From the NCBI RefSeq assembly GCF_001890765.1, contig NZ_KV878783.1, positions 1,401,173-1,465,172 of the forward strand: a stretch of 64,000 bases of DNA. Direction: 5' to 3'. The notes under the pieces are model-generated. The model saw nothing but the letters and a program-made list of their open reading frames with translations, was not told the origin of the DNA and made no database searches. Numbering within the stretch: the first letter of the stretch is position 1; each line of letters opens with the position of its first letter. Below are positions 34,949 to 43,733 of this stretch, in pieces. The translations under genes were made by a program, and so were the position numbers. The stretch is from Spirulina major PCC 6313. GTDB lineage: Bacteria > Cyanobacteriota > Cyanobacteriia > Cyanobacteriales > Spirulinaceae.

Positions 34949-35926
34949 ATGATTAAGGTTGGACTTTTAGGATTTGGCGGGCTGGGCCAAGCTGCCGCCC
35001 AACTACTCAACGCTAAGCAGGAAATGCGTCTGGTGGCCGTTGCCGATAAACAAGGCTACGCCTACGATTCGGCAGGATTAGCCGTGTCAGACTGTTGTGC
35101 GGTGTATCAAAACCAAGGTTCCGTTGGGTATCTGGAAGCGGGCGGTGTTTTGAGCCAGACGAGTATTGCGGAACTGATCGCAGCGGCGGATGTGGATGGA
35201 TATTTTCTGGCACTGCCGAATTTGCCGAATACCTTTATGGCGACGGTGGCGGAGCAGTTTTTGGCGGCGGGGTGGCGTGGCGTTTTGGTGGATGCCCTGA
35301 AGCGGACGAGTGCGATGGAGCAGTTGATTGCCATGGGCGATCGCTTCCAACAGGCCGGGATCACCTATTTAACTGGTTGCGGTGCGACCCCTGGACTCCT
35401 CACCGCTGCGGCGGTGGTGGCGGCTCAGAGTTACGCCGAGGTGCATCACGTCAAAATCACCTTCGGGGTCGGGATTGCCAACTGGGAAGCGTATCGGGCG
35501 ACAATCCGGGAAGATATTGCCCACATGCCCGGTTTTACGGTGGAACAAGCCCAGGCGATGAGTGATGCGGAAATCGAAGCCCTCTTAGACCGGATGCATG
35601 GGGTGTTGTCGTTGGAAAATATGGAGCATGCCGACGATATTATGCTGGAGTTGGCGGGGATTTGCGATCGCGATCGCGTCACCGTCGGCGGCATCGTCGA
35701 TACGCGCAACGCCAAAAAACCCCTCAGCACCAACGTCCAGATCACCGGCCGCACCTTTGAAGGGAAAATCTCCACCCACACCTTCACCCTCGGCGATGAA
35801 ACCAGCATGGCCGCCAATGTCTGCGGCCCAGCCTTTGGGTATCTCAAAGCCGGAATAGACCTGAACCGACGCGGCATGACCGGGTTGTTAACCGCAGCGG
35901 ATGTGATGCCCAAATTTGTACGTTAA
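34949..35926 (+). CDS. Saccharopine dehydrogenase-like NAD(P)-binding oxidoreductase
   Basis: This 325-aa protein has an N-terminal Rossmann fold ([17 protein letters not shown], about residues 4-20) and an overall layout like saccharopine dehydrogenase-type reductases. [17 protein letters not shown] at about 140-156 is the characteristic active-site loop. The [22 protein letters not shown] region follows. A good AGGAGG lies 8 nt before the ATG. The substrate is unknown; related enzymes act on polyamine or lysine-pathway intermediates. It is divergent from the RCK channel and followed 130 bp later by a PAS kinase on the same strand. Confidence 0.8.
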   Translation: MIKVGLLGFGGLGQAAAQLLNAKQEMRLVAVADKQGYAYDSAGLAVSDCCAVYQNQGSVGYLEAGGVLSQTSIAELIAAADVDGYFLALPNLPNTFMATVAEQFLAAGWRGVLVDALKRTSAMEQLIAMGDRFQQAGITYLTGCGATPGLLTAAAVVAAQSYAEVHHVKITFGVGIANWEAYRATIREDIAHMPGFTVEQAQAMSDAEIEALLDRMHGVLSLENMEHADDIMLELAGICDRDRVTVGGIVDTRNAKKPLSTNVQITGRTFEGKISTHTFTLGDETSMAANVCGPAFGYLKAGIDLNRRGMTGLLTAADVMPKFVR

Positions 35927-36055
35927 GGGGGTTTGACGGTGACACCCTCTCCCCGCCTCACCGCCTGGGGAGGGGCGCGATGATCCCACGGTTTACCCTG
36001 AACTGACCTGGGATCATTCCCACGCTAAACTGAAATAGACCTGCCCAGTTAACTA

Positions 36056-38119
36056 ATGGCCCAGTCTGCTGCTTCGACTCCCCTTAGTCACCTCTGGATT
36101 GAACAATCCCCCACAGCGATCGCCATTTTTGATCGAAATCTTTGTTGTGTGGTCGCCAGTGAGCGGTGGCGCAAATTGTACGGCCTTAATTCCGATCAAG
36201 CAGTGCAGGGTGTCGCCTTCGCGCAGTTAGTCCCCTCCCTCCCGGAGCATTGGACGGCGGTGCTGCGACGCAGTTTGAGCGGCAGCCACGAGAGTAGTGA
36301 TGGCGAAGTGGTGACCTTGGCAAGCGGGAAACGCGCCTGGGTACAGTGGGAGAGTTCCCCCTGGCGCGATGAAACGGGGGCGATCGCCGGGGTGATCTGG
36401 TGTGGGATGGCCTTAACCCAGCAAAAACGGCGCGAACTCCGCCAACAGCAACATTACGAAACCCTGCGAATGATCCTCGATCATTCGGTGCAACTGATGG
36501 CGCTCCTGAGTCCCGATGGCCGGATTTTGGAGGTGAATAATACAACCCTCGTTTGGGCGCGATTGCAGCGGGAGTCCTTGGTGGGGATGTTGTTTTGGGA
36601 TGTGCCCTGGTGGGAGATGTCGGTGTCGATGCAGGCGAAGTTGAAGGGGGCGATCGCCAAGGCAGCGAATGGGGAATGGGTGCAGCGGGATATCACCGTC
36701 TATCGCGGGGATGAGGTGAAAACCCTGAGTTTTTCGATCACGCCGATCACCGATGAACGGGGGCAGGTGCTCTATTTACTGCCGGAAGGCCATGATGTGA
36801 GCGATCGCAAAGCCGTTGAGCAGGCCCTCGCCCAGAGTGAAGCCAACTGGCTTGCCGCCCAAAAAATCGCCCATGTGGGGAGTTGGGAATGGAATATTCT
36901 CACCGGTCACGTCACCTGGAGTGACGAAATCTTTCGGATCTATGGTCTCCCCATCGAGCAAACCCCCCCCAGCTTTGACGAGCAAGCCCAACACATCCAC
37001 CCCGACGATCGCCAACGTTTCTACACCACCCTCTACAACACCATCTATCGCGAAGATCCCTACAGCCTCGAATTTCGCATCCTCCGCCCCGACCAGAGCA
37101 TCCGCTACATCTACGCCCAAGGCCAACCCCTGCGCACGGACACCGGGGAAGTATCCCACCTGGCGGGGGTGTTGATGGATATTAGCGATCGCAAGCACCC
37201 CGACGCGCCCCAGCCGCCCCAAGTCTCCCCCCTCGAACTCGAAAAACTCCAGCGCGAACTCCAACGCACCCAATCCCACCTGATCCAAAACGAAAAAATG
37301 TCCAGCTTAGGGCAACTGCTCGCCGGAGTCGCCCACGAAATCAACAACCCCGTCAACTTCATCTACGGCAATCTCCGGCACGCCGAAGACTACGTTAACG
37401 ACATCCTCAATCTCCTGTCCCTCTACCAAAAAGGCTATCCCCAGCCCCACGCCGACATTGTTGAAGAAGCCGAAGCCATGGATCTAGAGTTTCTCGTTGA
37501 TGATCTGCCGCAAATTTTTTCATCCATGCAAATGGGGGCCGATCGGATCAAAGAAATTGTCGCCTCGCTGCGGACTTTCTCCCGGACGGATGAAACCGAA
37601 GTGAAGTCGATGAACCTCCATGACGGCATTGAAAGCACCCTGATCATTTTGCAAAATCGCCTCAAGCCCCGTTCTGAATCCCCCGGCATCCAAATCATCA
37701 AACAATACAGCAACATCCCCCCGATCGATGGCTACCCAGGACAATTTAATCAAGTGTTGATGAACATTCTCAGCAATGCGATCGATGCCCTCGAAGAACG
37801 GGATCAACATCGCACCTATGCAGAGATAGAAGCCGACCCCAGTATCATCAAAATTACCACCGCCCTGCATCCTCCAAATCACGTCGAGCTGAGTTTGGCG
37901 GACAATGGCCCCGGCATTCCCACGGAGATTCAGTCACGTTTATTTGATGAGTTTTTCACCACCAAACCGGTGGGCAAAGGTACGGGTTTAGGGTTGTCCA
38001 TTAGTTATAAAATCATCACCGAAAGACATCACGGGGAACTAGTTTGCCAATCCACACCGGGTCAAGGGACAGAGTTCATCATCACGATTCCCATTCAGCA
38101 TCCCCCCGATGGGGATTAG
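36056..38119 (+). CDS. PAS-domain sensor histidine kinase
   Basis: This 687-aa cytoplasmic kinase has three PAS modules (about residues 8-120, 135-255 and 265-380; the last two end DVSDRKA and DISDRKH). A linker coiled coil leads to HisKA with phospho-acceptor His427 in VAHEINNP, and HATPase has NQVLMNILSNAIDAL, DNGPGIP and FFTTKPVGKGTGLGLS. From about residue 395 onward it is strongly similar to the kinase at 6800-10486, so the two are paralogues. The N-terminal 100 residues also match. It lacks the extra PAS domains and the GAF domain. No response regulator is adjacent; the LysR gene lies 430 bp downstream. Confidence 0.9.
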   Translation: MAQSAASTPLSHLWIEQSPTAIAIFDRNLCCVVASERWRKLYGLNSDQAVQGVAFAQLVPSLPEHWTAVLRRSLSGSHESSDGEVVTLASGKRAWVQWESSPWRDETGAIAGVIWCGMALTQQKRRELRQQQHYETLRMILDHSVQLMALLSPDGRILEVNNTTLVWARLQRESLVGMLFWDVPWWEMSVSMQAKLKGAIAKAANGEWVQRDITVYRGDEVKTLSFSITPITDERGQVLYLLPEGHDVSDRKAVEQALAQSEANWLAAQKIAHVGSWEWNILTGHVTWSDEIFRIYGLPIEQTPPSFDEQAQHIHPDDRQRFYTTLYNTIYREDPYSLEFRILRPDQSIRYIYAQGQPLRTDTGEVSHLAGVLMDISDRKHPDAPQPPQVSPLELEKLQRELQRTQSHLIQNEKMSSLGQLLAGVAHEINNPVNFIYGNLRHAEDYVNDILNLLSLYQKGYPQPHADIVEEAEAMDLEFLVDDLPQIFSSMQMGADRIKEIVASLRTFSRTDETEVKSMNLHDGIESTLIILQNRLKPRSESPGIQIIKQYSNIPPIDGYPGQFNQVLMNILSNAIDALEERDQHRTYAEIEADPSIIKITTALHPPNHVELSLADNGPGIPTEIQSRLFDEFFTTKPVGKGTGLGLSISYKIITERHHGELVCQSTPGQGTEFIITIPIQHPPDGD

Positions 38120-38260
38120 GGGATCTGTGGGGTTGGAGTTCAACGCTTGGAGTTCAACGCAGAGACGATGATGGCCCTGGGGTGAAGGTGCGATCGCACC
38201 GTTTAGGTTCACAAATCACTGTGATAATTCTGCCTAATCTCATTCGTTTTAGCATAGATT

Positions 38261-38282
38261 TAATTCAATTTAATTTGAATTA
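38261..38282. promoter_or_regulatory. AT-rich perfect palindrome, possible LysR-type operator
   Basis: TAATTCAA and TTGAATTA are perfect inverted 8-mers around TTTAAT, 264 bp upstream of the LysR gene start. LysR regulators bind such T-rich dyads, often in their own promoters, so autoregulation is possible (inference). Confidence 0.4.
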
Positions 38283-38463
38283 ACATAGTTTTTTGACTAT
38301 ATTTAAAAAGGCAGCAAAACGCCCAACACGAGATTCCTCTGGACTGTCTAGGGTCTAGATCGTCTGGATTGGGGTTTCTGGGTTAATACTGGCGTTGCTG
38401 TGATCAGACTAGGGAGTATCTCTCGTCAATGCCAGGGGGTGGGCCCTCAACCCTGTGTTTGCT

Positions 38464-38523
38464 GTTGATGTTTTAGTGATTGATGTTTTAGTGATTGATG
38501 TTCTAGCGATTGATGTTTTAGCG
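38464..38523. repeat. Four tandem copies of a 15-bp unit
   Basis: The unit is ATTGATGTTTTAGTG, with first base G in copy 1 and TTCTAGCG or TTTTAGCG variants in copies 3 and 4. The array ends 22 bp before the GTG start of the LysR gene. It may be slippage-prone spacer or a multi-site operator. Confidence 0.85.
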
Positions 38524-38545
38524 ATCGCCGCAGGAGAAAACCTCT

Positions 38546-39481
38546 GTGATTCATGCCACCTTGCACCAGCTTAAAGTTTTTGAAACCACGGCCCGCCATG
38601 GTAGCTTTACCCGTGCAGCCGAGGAGTTGATGATTACCCAGCCCACGGTGTCGAGTCAGATTAAACAACTCACCACCGCCATCGGCTTACCCCTATTTGA
38701 ACAAATTGGCAAACGCCTCTACCTCACCGATGCGGGACAAGAACTCTTAACCACCAGCCAAGATATCTTTGGCCGTCTGGATAATTTTGAAATGACGGTG
38801 GCCGATTTAAAAGGTAAAAAACAAGGTAAACTCCGCATCACAGCAATCACCACCGCCAAGTATTTTGTGCCTCGCCTCTTAGGGTCGTTTTGTCAGCTTC
38901 ACCCGGATATTGATATTTCTCTTCAGGTGACGAACCATCATGATATGCAGCAGCGGATGCACGATAACCTGGATGACCTCTATATCCTCAGTCAACCGCC
39001 GGAAGGGATTGATCTCCACACTGCCCCGTTTTTAGAAAATCCCCTCGTGGTGGTGGCCAATGTGGATCATCCCTTGGCGCAGCGGCGAAAAATCCCGATC
39101 AAGGCCTTAAATGGGGAACAGTTCATTATGCGAGAACAGGGGTCAGGGACACGGCAAGCGGTGCAGAAACTCTTTGCCAAATATCGAATTTCTGTGCCAG
39201 TGCGGTTGGAGTTGGGGAGTAATGAGGCGATCAAGCAGGCGATCGCCGGCAACCTCGGTATCTCTGTTCTGTCTTACCACAGTCTCACCGCCGAAGGAGG
39301 GATGCCCGAATTAACCGTGCTCAATGTTGCCCATTTCCCGATCCAGCGGCAGTGGTACGTGGCAAATCTGGCGACCAAACAGCTATCGGTGATCGCCGAA
39401 ACCTTCCGGGACTATCTCGTCGAAGAAAGTCGCCCCTTTCAAACGCGCCTGAATGATTCCCTGCTCGCGATCGCCTCTTAA
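38546..39481 (+). CDS. LysR family transcriptional regulator (CmpR/RbcR type)
   Basis: This 311-aa protein has the N-terminal helix-turn-helix (LHQLKVFETTARHGSFTRAAEELMITQPTVSSQIKQL, read in parts) and a periplasmic-binding-protein-like effector domain. The sequence FTRAAEEL...LPLFEQIGKRLYLT is typical of cyanobacterial CmpR/RbcR/NdhR regulators, which control carbon-uptake and Rubisco genes in response to 2-phosphoglycolate or 2-oxoglutarate. The exact member cannot be set because no target gene is adjacent. The start codon is GTG. Its upstream region has 15-bp tandem repeats. Cytoplasmic DNA-binding tetramer by family. Confidence 0.88.
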   Translation: MIHATLHQLKVFETTARHGSFTRAAEELMITQPTVSSQIKQLTTAIGLPLFEQIGKRLYLTDAGQELLTTSQDIFGRLDNFEMTVADLKGKKQGKLRITAITTAKYFVPRLLGSFCQLHPDIDISLQVTNHHDMQQRMHDNLDDLYILSQPPEGIDLHTAPFLENPLVVVANVDHPLAQRRKIPIKALNGEQFIMREQGSGTRQAVQKLFAKYRISVPVRLELGSNEAIKQAIAGNLGISVLSYHSLTAEGGMPELTVLNVAHFPIQRQWYVANLATKQLSVIAETFRDYLVEESRPFQTRLNDSLLAIAS

Positions 39482-39564
39482 CCTGCACCCGATTGAACCA
39501 CCCCGAACCCGGTGCGATAAGCTAGGGAAGCGAACAATCGATCCCCCTTTGCCCGATCGCACCC

Positions 39565-41271
39565 ATGACGCAACATCCGATCATCCCCCTCGGCTCCGTG
39601 GTTCAAGGCTCCCTCAGTCAAGGCATTGAGGTACGCCTCCATCCTGATGTGTCCGTTGAAGACATGCGGGTGGGTAAATTTTTGGTGATTAAAGGGGTGC
39701 GATCGCACTTCTTTTGCCTCCTCACCGATGTCACCCTCGGCACCACCAGCCCCCGCATCCTCACCAACCCCCCGCCCCCCGGTGACGACTTTCTCCACGC
39801 CGTCCTCGCCGGCAGCAGCATCTACGGCACGATCAACCTCTCCCCCATGTTGATGCTGATTCCCGACAGCCAACCCAACCCCGACCGCAACGGCGACAGC
39901 ACCCTCGCCTCCTTCACCGCCAACAGCAACAGCGACACCGTCCTCCTCCCCGTCAAAACCATTCCCAGCCATTTCAGCCAAGTATTTGATGCCAGCGAGC
40001 GCGATTTTCGCATCGTCTTCGGCTGGGAAGATGACCCCCAGCGTAAAAACTTCGCCGTTGGTCAACCCCTTGATATGGATGTGCCCGTTTGTCTCAATTT
40101 AGAGCGATTTGTTGAGCGTAGTAACGGCATTTTTGGCAAGTCCGGTACGGGTAAATCCTTCCTCACCCGCCTGATCTTATCCGGCATCATCCACAAGCAA
40201 GCCGGGGTAAATCTCATGTTTGATATGCACTCAGAATATGGCTGGGAAGCCATGAAAGAGGGCAAAAATATCAGCACCGTCAAAGGCTTAAAACAACTTT
40301 TTCAAAACCGCGTTGAAATCTTCACCCTAGACCCCGAATCCACCAACCGGCGAGGGGTGCGTGATGCCCAAGAACTCTATTTAAGCTATGACCAAATCGA
40401 AATTGAAGACCTGCGCTTAGTGACGCACGAACTGGGCTTATCCGATGCTAGTTTAGACAATGCAAACATCCTATCTTCTGAGTTTGGCAAGGCGTGGATT
40501 GTGCAATTATTGAGCATGACCAATGAAGAGATTAGCGAATTCTGCGAAACGAAACAAGGTCACAAAGGCTCGATTATGTCCCTCCAACGTAAACTCATGC
40601 GGTTGGATTCTTTGAAGTATATTCGCGCCACTTGTCCCCGTAATTATATTGATCAGGTTTTGGAATATTTAGACGCAGGTAAACACGTCATCATTGAGTT
40701 TGGCTCGCAATCTAATTTGTTGTCCTATATGTTGGCGACGAACATGATCACGCGCCGAATTCATGCCAGTTATGTGAGAAAAGCCGATCGCTTTCTCCGC
40801 TCCAAAGATGAGCGCGATCGCCCCCGTCAACTGGTGATCACGATCGAAGAAGCTCACCGTTTCCTGGATTCGAGCATCGTCCACCAAACCATTTTCGGCA
40901 CGATCGCCCGCGAAATGCGTAAATATTTCGTCACCCTCCTGGTGGTGGATCAACGCCCGTCGGGAATTGACAATGAGGTGATGTCTCAGGTGGGGACGCG
41001 GATCACTTGTCTGCTCAATGATGATAAGGATATTGACGCAATTTTTACCGGAGTTTCGGGGGGGCAAGGGCTGCGATCGGTGTTGGCTAAGTTGGATTCT
41101 AAACAGCAGGCGTTGATCCTCGGTCACGCCGTACCGATGCCGGTGGTGGTGCGCACTCGTCCCTACGATAGTGATTTTTATACCGAAATCGGCGATCGCG
41201 ATTGGCAGGATGTCTCGGATCAAGACTTGGCCACCGAAGCGGCCATCGCTCGTAGCGATCTAGGGTTTTAA
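39565..41271 (+). CDS. HerA-like ATPase (DUF87)
   Basis: This 568-aa protein has an N-terminal HAS-barrel-like beta domain (about residues 1-150) and a HerA/FtsK-type ATPase core. Walker A is GKSGTGKS at 191-198, Walker B is LVITIEEAH with Glu428 and Glu429, and a C-terminal arginine-finger region follows (VDQRPSGIDNEVMSQVGTRI). In archaea and some defence systems, HerA works with the nuclease NurA in DNA processing; no NurA is visible here. Cyanobacterial homologues are usually lone genes of unknown role. A HAS-barrel protein is encoded at 46478, 5 kb away on the other strand. Soluble hexamer by family. Confidence 0.88.
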   Translation: MTQHPIIPLGSVVQGSLSQGIEVRLHPDVSVEDMRVGKFLVIKGVRSHFFCLLTDVTLGTTSPRILTNPPPPGDDFLHAVLAGSSIYGTINLSPMLMLIPDSQPNPDRNGDSTLASFTANSNSDTVLLPVKTIPSHFSQVFDASERDFRIVFGWEDDPQRKNFAVGQPLDMDVPVCLNLERFVERSNGIFGKSGTGKSFLTRLILSGIIHKQAGVNLMFDMHSEYGWEAMKEGKNISTVKGLKQLFQNRVEIFTLDPESTNRRGVRDAQELYLSYDQIEIEDLRLVTHELGLSDASLDNANILSSEFGKAWIVQLLSMTNEEISEFCETKQGHKGSIMSLQRKLMRLDSLKYIRATCPRNYIDQVLEYLDAGKHVIIEFGSQSNLLSYMLATNMITRRIHASYVRKADRFLRSKDERDRPRQLVITIEEAHRFLDSSIVHQTIFGTIAREMRKYFVTLLVVDQRPSGIDNEVMSQVGTRITCLLNDDKDIDAIFTGVSGGQGLRSVLAKLDSKQQALILGHAVPMPVVVRTRPYDSDFYTEIGDRDWQDVSDQDLATEAAIARSDLGF

Positions 41272-41305
41272 TGCTCTAGAATCCCTCAATCTAAACCCAA
41301 TTAAG

Positions 41306-41674
41306 ATGATGAAAAACGCCATGATCAAACGGCCGGTTAATACTTGCGATCGCTACCATGCCCATGTTTATTTTGATGCCGAAACCATCGCCCCAGCCTC
41401 GGCTCTATGCGCCGCAGCGGGCGAGCAGTTTGGCGTTGCCGTTGGTCATGTCCATCAAAAACTTGTTGGCCCTCATCCCTGCTGGAGCTGCCAACTCAGT
41501 TTTGACAAAACCCAATTTGATACCTTAATTCCCTGGCTGGATCAGGAGCGCGATCGTTTAACCATCCTCATCCACGGGGTCACGGGGAATGACCTGGCGG
41601 ATCACACAGAATATGCGGCTTGGCTGGGCGATCCCGTCCCACTGAATCTTACGATTTTTGAGGTGCAATCTTGA
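41306..41674 (+). CDS. DOPA 4,5-dioxygenase-like protein
   Basis: This 122-aa protein belongs to the small DOPA-dioxygenase-like family: YHAHVYFDAETI near residue 17, VGHVHQKLVGPHPCWSCQLSF about 47-67, and ILIHGVTGNDLADHTEYAAWLG near the C-terminus. The conserved histidines fit non-heme iron ring-cleavage chemistry in known members, but the bacterial substrate is not known. Length is normal. It follows the HerA-like gene by 35 bp on the same strand and may be co-transcribed. Confidence 0.87.
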   Translation: MMKNAMIKRPVNTCDRYHAHVYFDAETIAPASALCAAAGEQFGVAVGHVHQKLVGPHPCWSCQLSFDKTQFDTLIPWLDQERDRLTILIHGVTGNDLADHTEYAAWLGDPVPLNLTIFEVQS

Positions 41675-41834
41675 CCTTACCCCCTATCCGCTGCCTTCCA
41701 CCGGGTTGACTGACAAAAGATCGGACTCAACTCCCGAAATCCCTTGCCAAGTCTGGCTTTCAGCTTAAAAGAATAGAATCCCTAGTATCCGTTTGCCCTA
41801 TTCGTTTTCGCAGCAGCCGTACTTCTCGGCTCGA

Positions 41835-42167
41835 TTACTGAAGCTGCCACAGGGTGTTATCTTGGATATTTTTGCAGACATCATCAAAAACCTTCCGACA
41901 ATGGTTGTCTGTCGAGAGGGGCAGTTCCTCGTTTTTTAGAATGCAATTAAGATGCACTTTTTTAGACGCAGTGCTTTGATAATCCACCAATGCTTCAACC
42001 GTTACGAGCTTGGCGAACTTAACTTGTCCAGGGTGTTCTCGCCCAACAACGTACTCATTGTTACGATAAATGATTTCAAAGTTACAGGCTTGCAAAACAG
42101 TATCAAGATGGGAGAGGAGGGTATCTAGTGAGTTTTCACTGTAGAATGAGCAGGAATAACGAGCCAT
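41835..42167 (-). CDS. Hypothetical protein, 110 aa
   Basis: The likely start is the ATG at 42167 (MARYSCSFYSENSLDTLL); the open frame extends to 42236 but the extra residues look random. The protein is soluble, mixed alpha/beta, with NFEIIYRNNEYVVGREHPGQVKFAKLVTVEALVDY in the middle and a C-terminal KVFDDVCKNIQD helix. I do not recognise the family. Its fold length and composition look like a small cyanobacterial protein, possibly related to NTF2-like or TPR-partner proteins, with no firm evidence. It is divergent from tmk. Confidence 0.65.
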   Translation of the reverse strand: MARYSCSFYSENSLDTLLSHLDTVLQACNFEIIYRNNEYVVGREHPGQVKFAKLVTVEALVDYQSTASKKVHLNCILKNEELPLSTDNHCRKVFDDVCKNIQDNTLWQLQ

Positions 42168-42512
42168 AATTTCCCCGTACTTTCCTCGTGGTCTAAGGTG
42201 ATCAGCTTGGCTATCATGACAGCGATGGCCTATCAATTATCCCAAGGGTATTTGCAGCTACTCTAGCGTTTTTTTCAAAATCTGTCAGCTATGCCCGCCA
42301 GGAACATCGCATTGTACCCGCCGGATTCATGGTCGGGGCTTCATGCGCGTAACGTGCCGTAGGCATTGGGTTTCGATGCCCCAGAGACGGCTAAACTCCT
42401 GATTGATTGCCGTGGCTGTTGGTTTGATGATGTCGTGATTTCCTGCGAAATGATGCTGTGGAATCAGCACTATATCGATTTTCAGACTGAAGTATTAAAA
42501 GAAGATAAAGTT
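42168..42512. other. Intergenic region upstream of tmk, nothing recognised
   Basis: This stretch of about 345 bp has an open frame in phase with tmk from 42366, but its 49 codons read like non-coding sequence. I see no clear promoter or RNA. Confidence 0.5.
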
Positions 42513-43160
42513 ATGATGTCCGGTCAATTTATTGTGTTTGAAGGGGGAGAAGGTGCGGGAAAAACGACGCAGTTACGGCGATCGCATGCTTGGTTAAAGG
42601 CGCAATGGGGGCAACAGCGGGCGATTCTCCAGACCCGTGAGCCGGGCGGGACACCCTTGGGGAGCAAACTGCGCGATATTCTGCTCCATAGTGGTGCGGT
42701 GGTGGATCGGGCTGAATTACTTTTGTTTGCTGCCGATCGCGCTCAACATGTGGACACGGTGATCCAGCCGGCGTTATCCCAAGGGGCGATGGTGCTGTGC
42801 GATCGCTTTACCGATTCCACCTGGGCTTACCAAGGCTATGGGCGGGGCCTTGATCTCACACTGATCGCCCAATTAAATGCGATCGCCACCCATCACCTCA
42901 CCCCCCATCTCACCTTCTGGCTGGATCTTCCCGTGGAAGTGGGTCTCGCCCGCAGTCAACGGGAGGGCCAGCGCGATCGCATTGAACAGGCAGATCTGTC
43001 CTTTCATCGGCGGGTACGGGAGGGGTTTACCCACCTCGTCCAGCAGGAACCGGAGCGAATCGTGCGGATCGATGCGTCCCAACCGGCGGATCAAGTCCAG
43101 CAGGCAATTCAAACGGTGTTGCGATCGCGGGGCTATGTCCCCCCCGAATCCTCGGATTAA
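42513..43160 (+). CDS. tmk: Thymidylate kinase
   Basis: Tmk phosphorylates dTMP to dTDP for DNA synthesis. The 215-aa product starts MMSGQFIVFEGGEGAGKTTQ, with the P-loop FEGGEGAGKTT at about residues 9-19. The DRx motif is DRFTDSTWAYQGYGRGL, the TREPGGTPLG substrate loop is near residue 43, and the LID region reads RSQREGQRDRIE. Two ATGs are adjacent; the open frame extends upstream to 42366 but the added residues are not Tmk-like. It is convergent with the TolB-like gene, 3 bp between stops. Confidence 0.96.
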   Translation: MMSGQFIVFEGGEGAGKTTQLRRSHAWLKAQWGQQRAILQTREPGGTPLGSKLRDILLHSGAVVDRAELLLFAADRAQHVDTVIQPALSQGAMVLCDRFTDSTWAYQGYGRGLDLTLIAQLNAIATHHLTPHLTFWLDLPVEVGLARSQREGQRDRIEQADLSFHRRVREGFTHLVQQEPERIVRIDASQPADQVQQAIQTVLRSRGYVPPESSD

Positions 43161-43163
43161 TCC

Positions 43164-43721
43164 CTACGGTTCAATCACCGTGCCATCTTCAATATCCAAT
43201 TCCACATTGGGCCCCCGATCCAGCACCTCTACATCCCACTGGCCACGGCGGGCGGTTTCAAAACTGATGTAGCGGCCGTCGGGGCTGATTTTTGGGTTGC
43301 GCACCCAATAGCGATAGCGACGGGTGAGAATTTCGGAGCGTTGAATGGCGCGATCGTAGCAGGCGATCGCGGGTCGTCCTTCTTCATTCACTAGATAGAC
43401 GATGTAGCGACCCGTGCGGCTGAGGCTGGGGCTTTGGACTAAGGTGCGGTCTTGATTGAGTCCCGTTAGGGTTAAAAATCGCTTGGTGCTGAGGTTATAC
43501 ACCGCAATTTGTGCCGAGCCGTTGCGGTTGGTGATGAACGCCACTAATTTGCCATCGCCGCTGAGGGTGGGCTGTTCATCGGTAAAGCGGCTATTGAGGG
43601 CCACGGGTTCGATGCTGGCGGGTTCGTTCTGGCAGGCGGAGAGGGAAATTGCGATCGCACCCACTACCCCCCCCCATCGCCCCAACCATCGCCAGGGCCA
43701 TCGTCTGAATCCCAGAATCAT
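43164..43721 (-). CDS. TolB-like beta-propeller lipoprotein
   Basis: This 185-aa protein starts with a lipoprotein signal (hydrophobic core then ISLSAC, lipidated Cys30) and has WD40-like/TolB-type blades: DEQPTLSGDGKLVAFITNRNGSAQIAVYNL and PKISPDGRYISFETARRGQWDVEVLD (in parts). It has only about three blades, shorter than TolB (about 430 aa), so it is a small relative rather than TolB itself. It is probably anchored in the periplasmic face of a membrane. It lies directly downstream of ycf66 on the same strand, 12 bp apart, suggesting co-transcription with ycf66 and perhaps psbX. Confidence 0.78.
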   Translation of the reverse strand: MILGFRRWPWRWLGRWGGVVGAIAISLSACQNEPASIEPVALNSRFTDEQPTLSGDGKLVAFITNRNGSAQIAVYNLSTKRFLTLTGLNQDRTLVQSPSLSRTGRYIVYLVNEEGRPAIACYDRAIQRSEILTRRYRYWVRNPKISPDGRYISFETARRGQWDVEVLDRGPNVELDIEDGTVIEP

Positions 43722-43733
43722 AGGTCTAGGGCC

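Larger units (their letters stand above)
38120..38545. other. Intergenic region upstream of the LysR gene with repeats and a palindrome
   Basis: This stretch of about 425 bp has no reading frame that I trust. It contains the AT-rich palindrome at 38261-38282 and four tandem 15-bp repeats at 38464-38523, which end just before the LysR start. It is the likely control region of that gene. Confidence 0.6.

Noticed and set aside
35941..35980. Terminator after the dehydrogenase gene
   Set aside because: The CTCCCC/GGGGAG pair is only 6 bp and has no T run.
38464..38523. Possible CRISPR array
   Set aside because: The 15-bp units are directly tandem with no spacers and there are no cas genes.
39565..41271. 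HerA-based phage defence system
   Set aside because: No nuclease, SIR2 or other effector lies next to it; neighbours are a DOPA-dioxygenase-like gene and a LysR gene.
42366..42512. N-terminal extension of Tmk
   Set aside because: The added 49 residues precede the usual Tmk start and do not look like protein; the ATG pair at 42513 fits the family.
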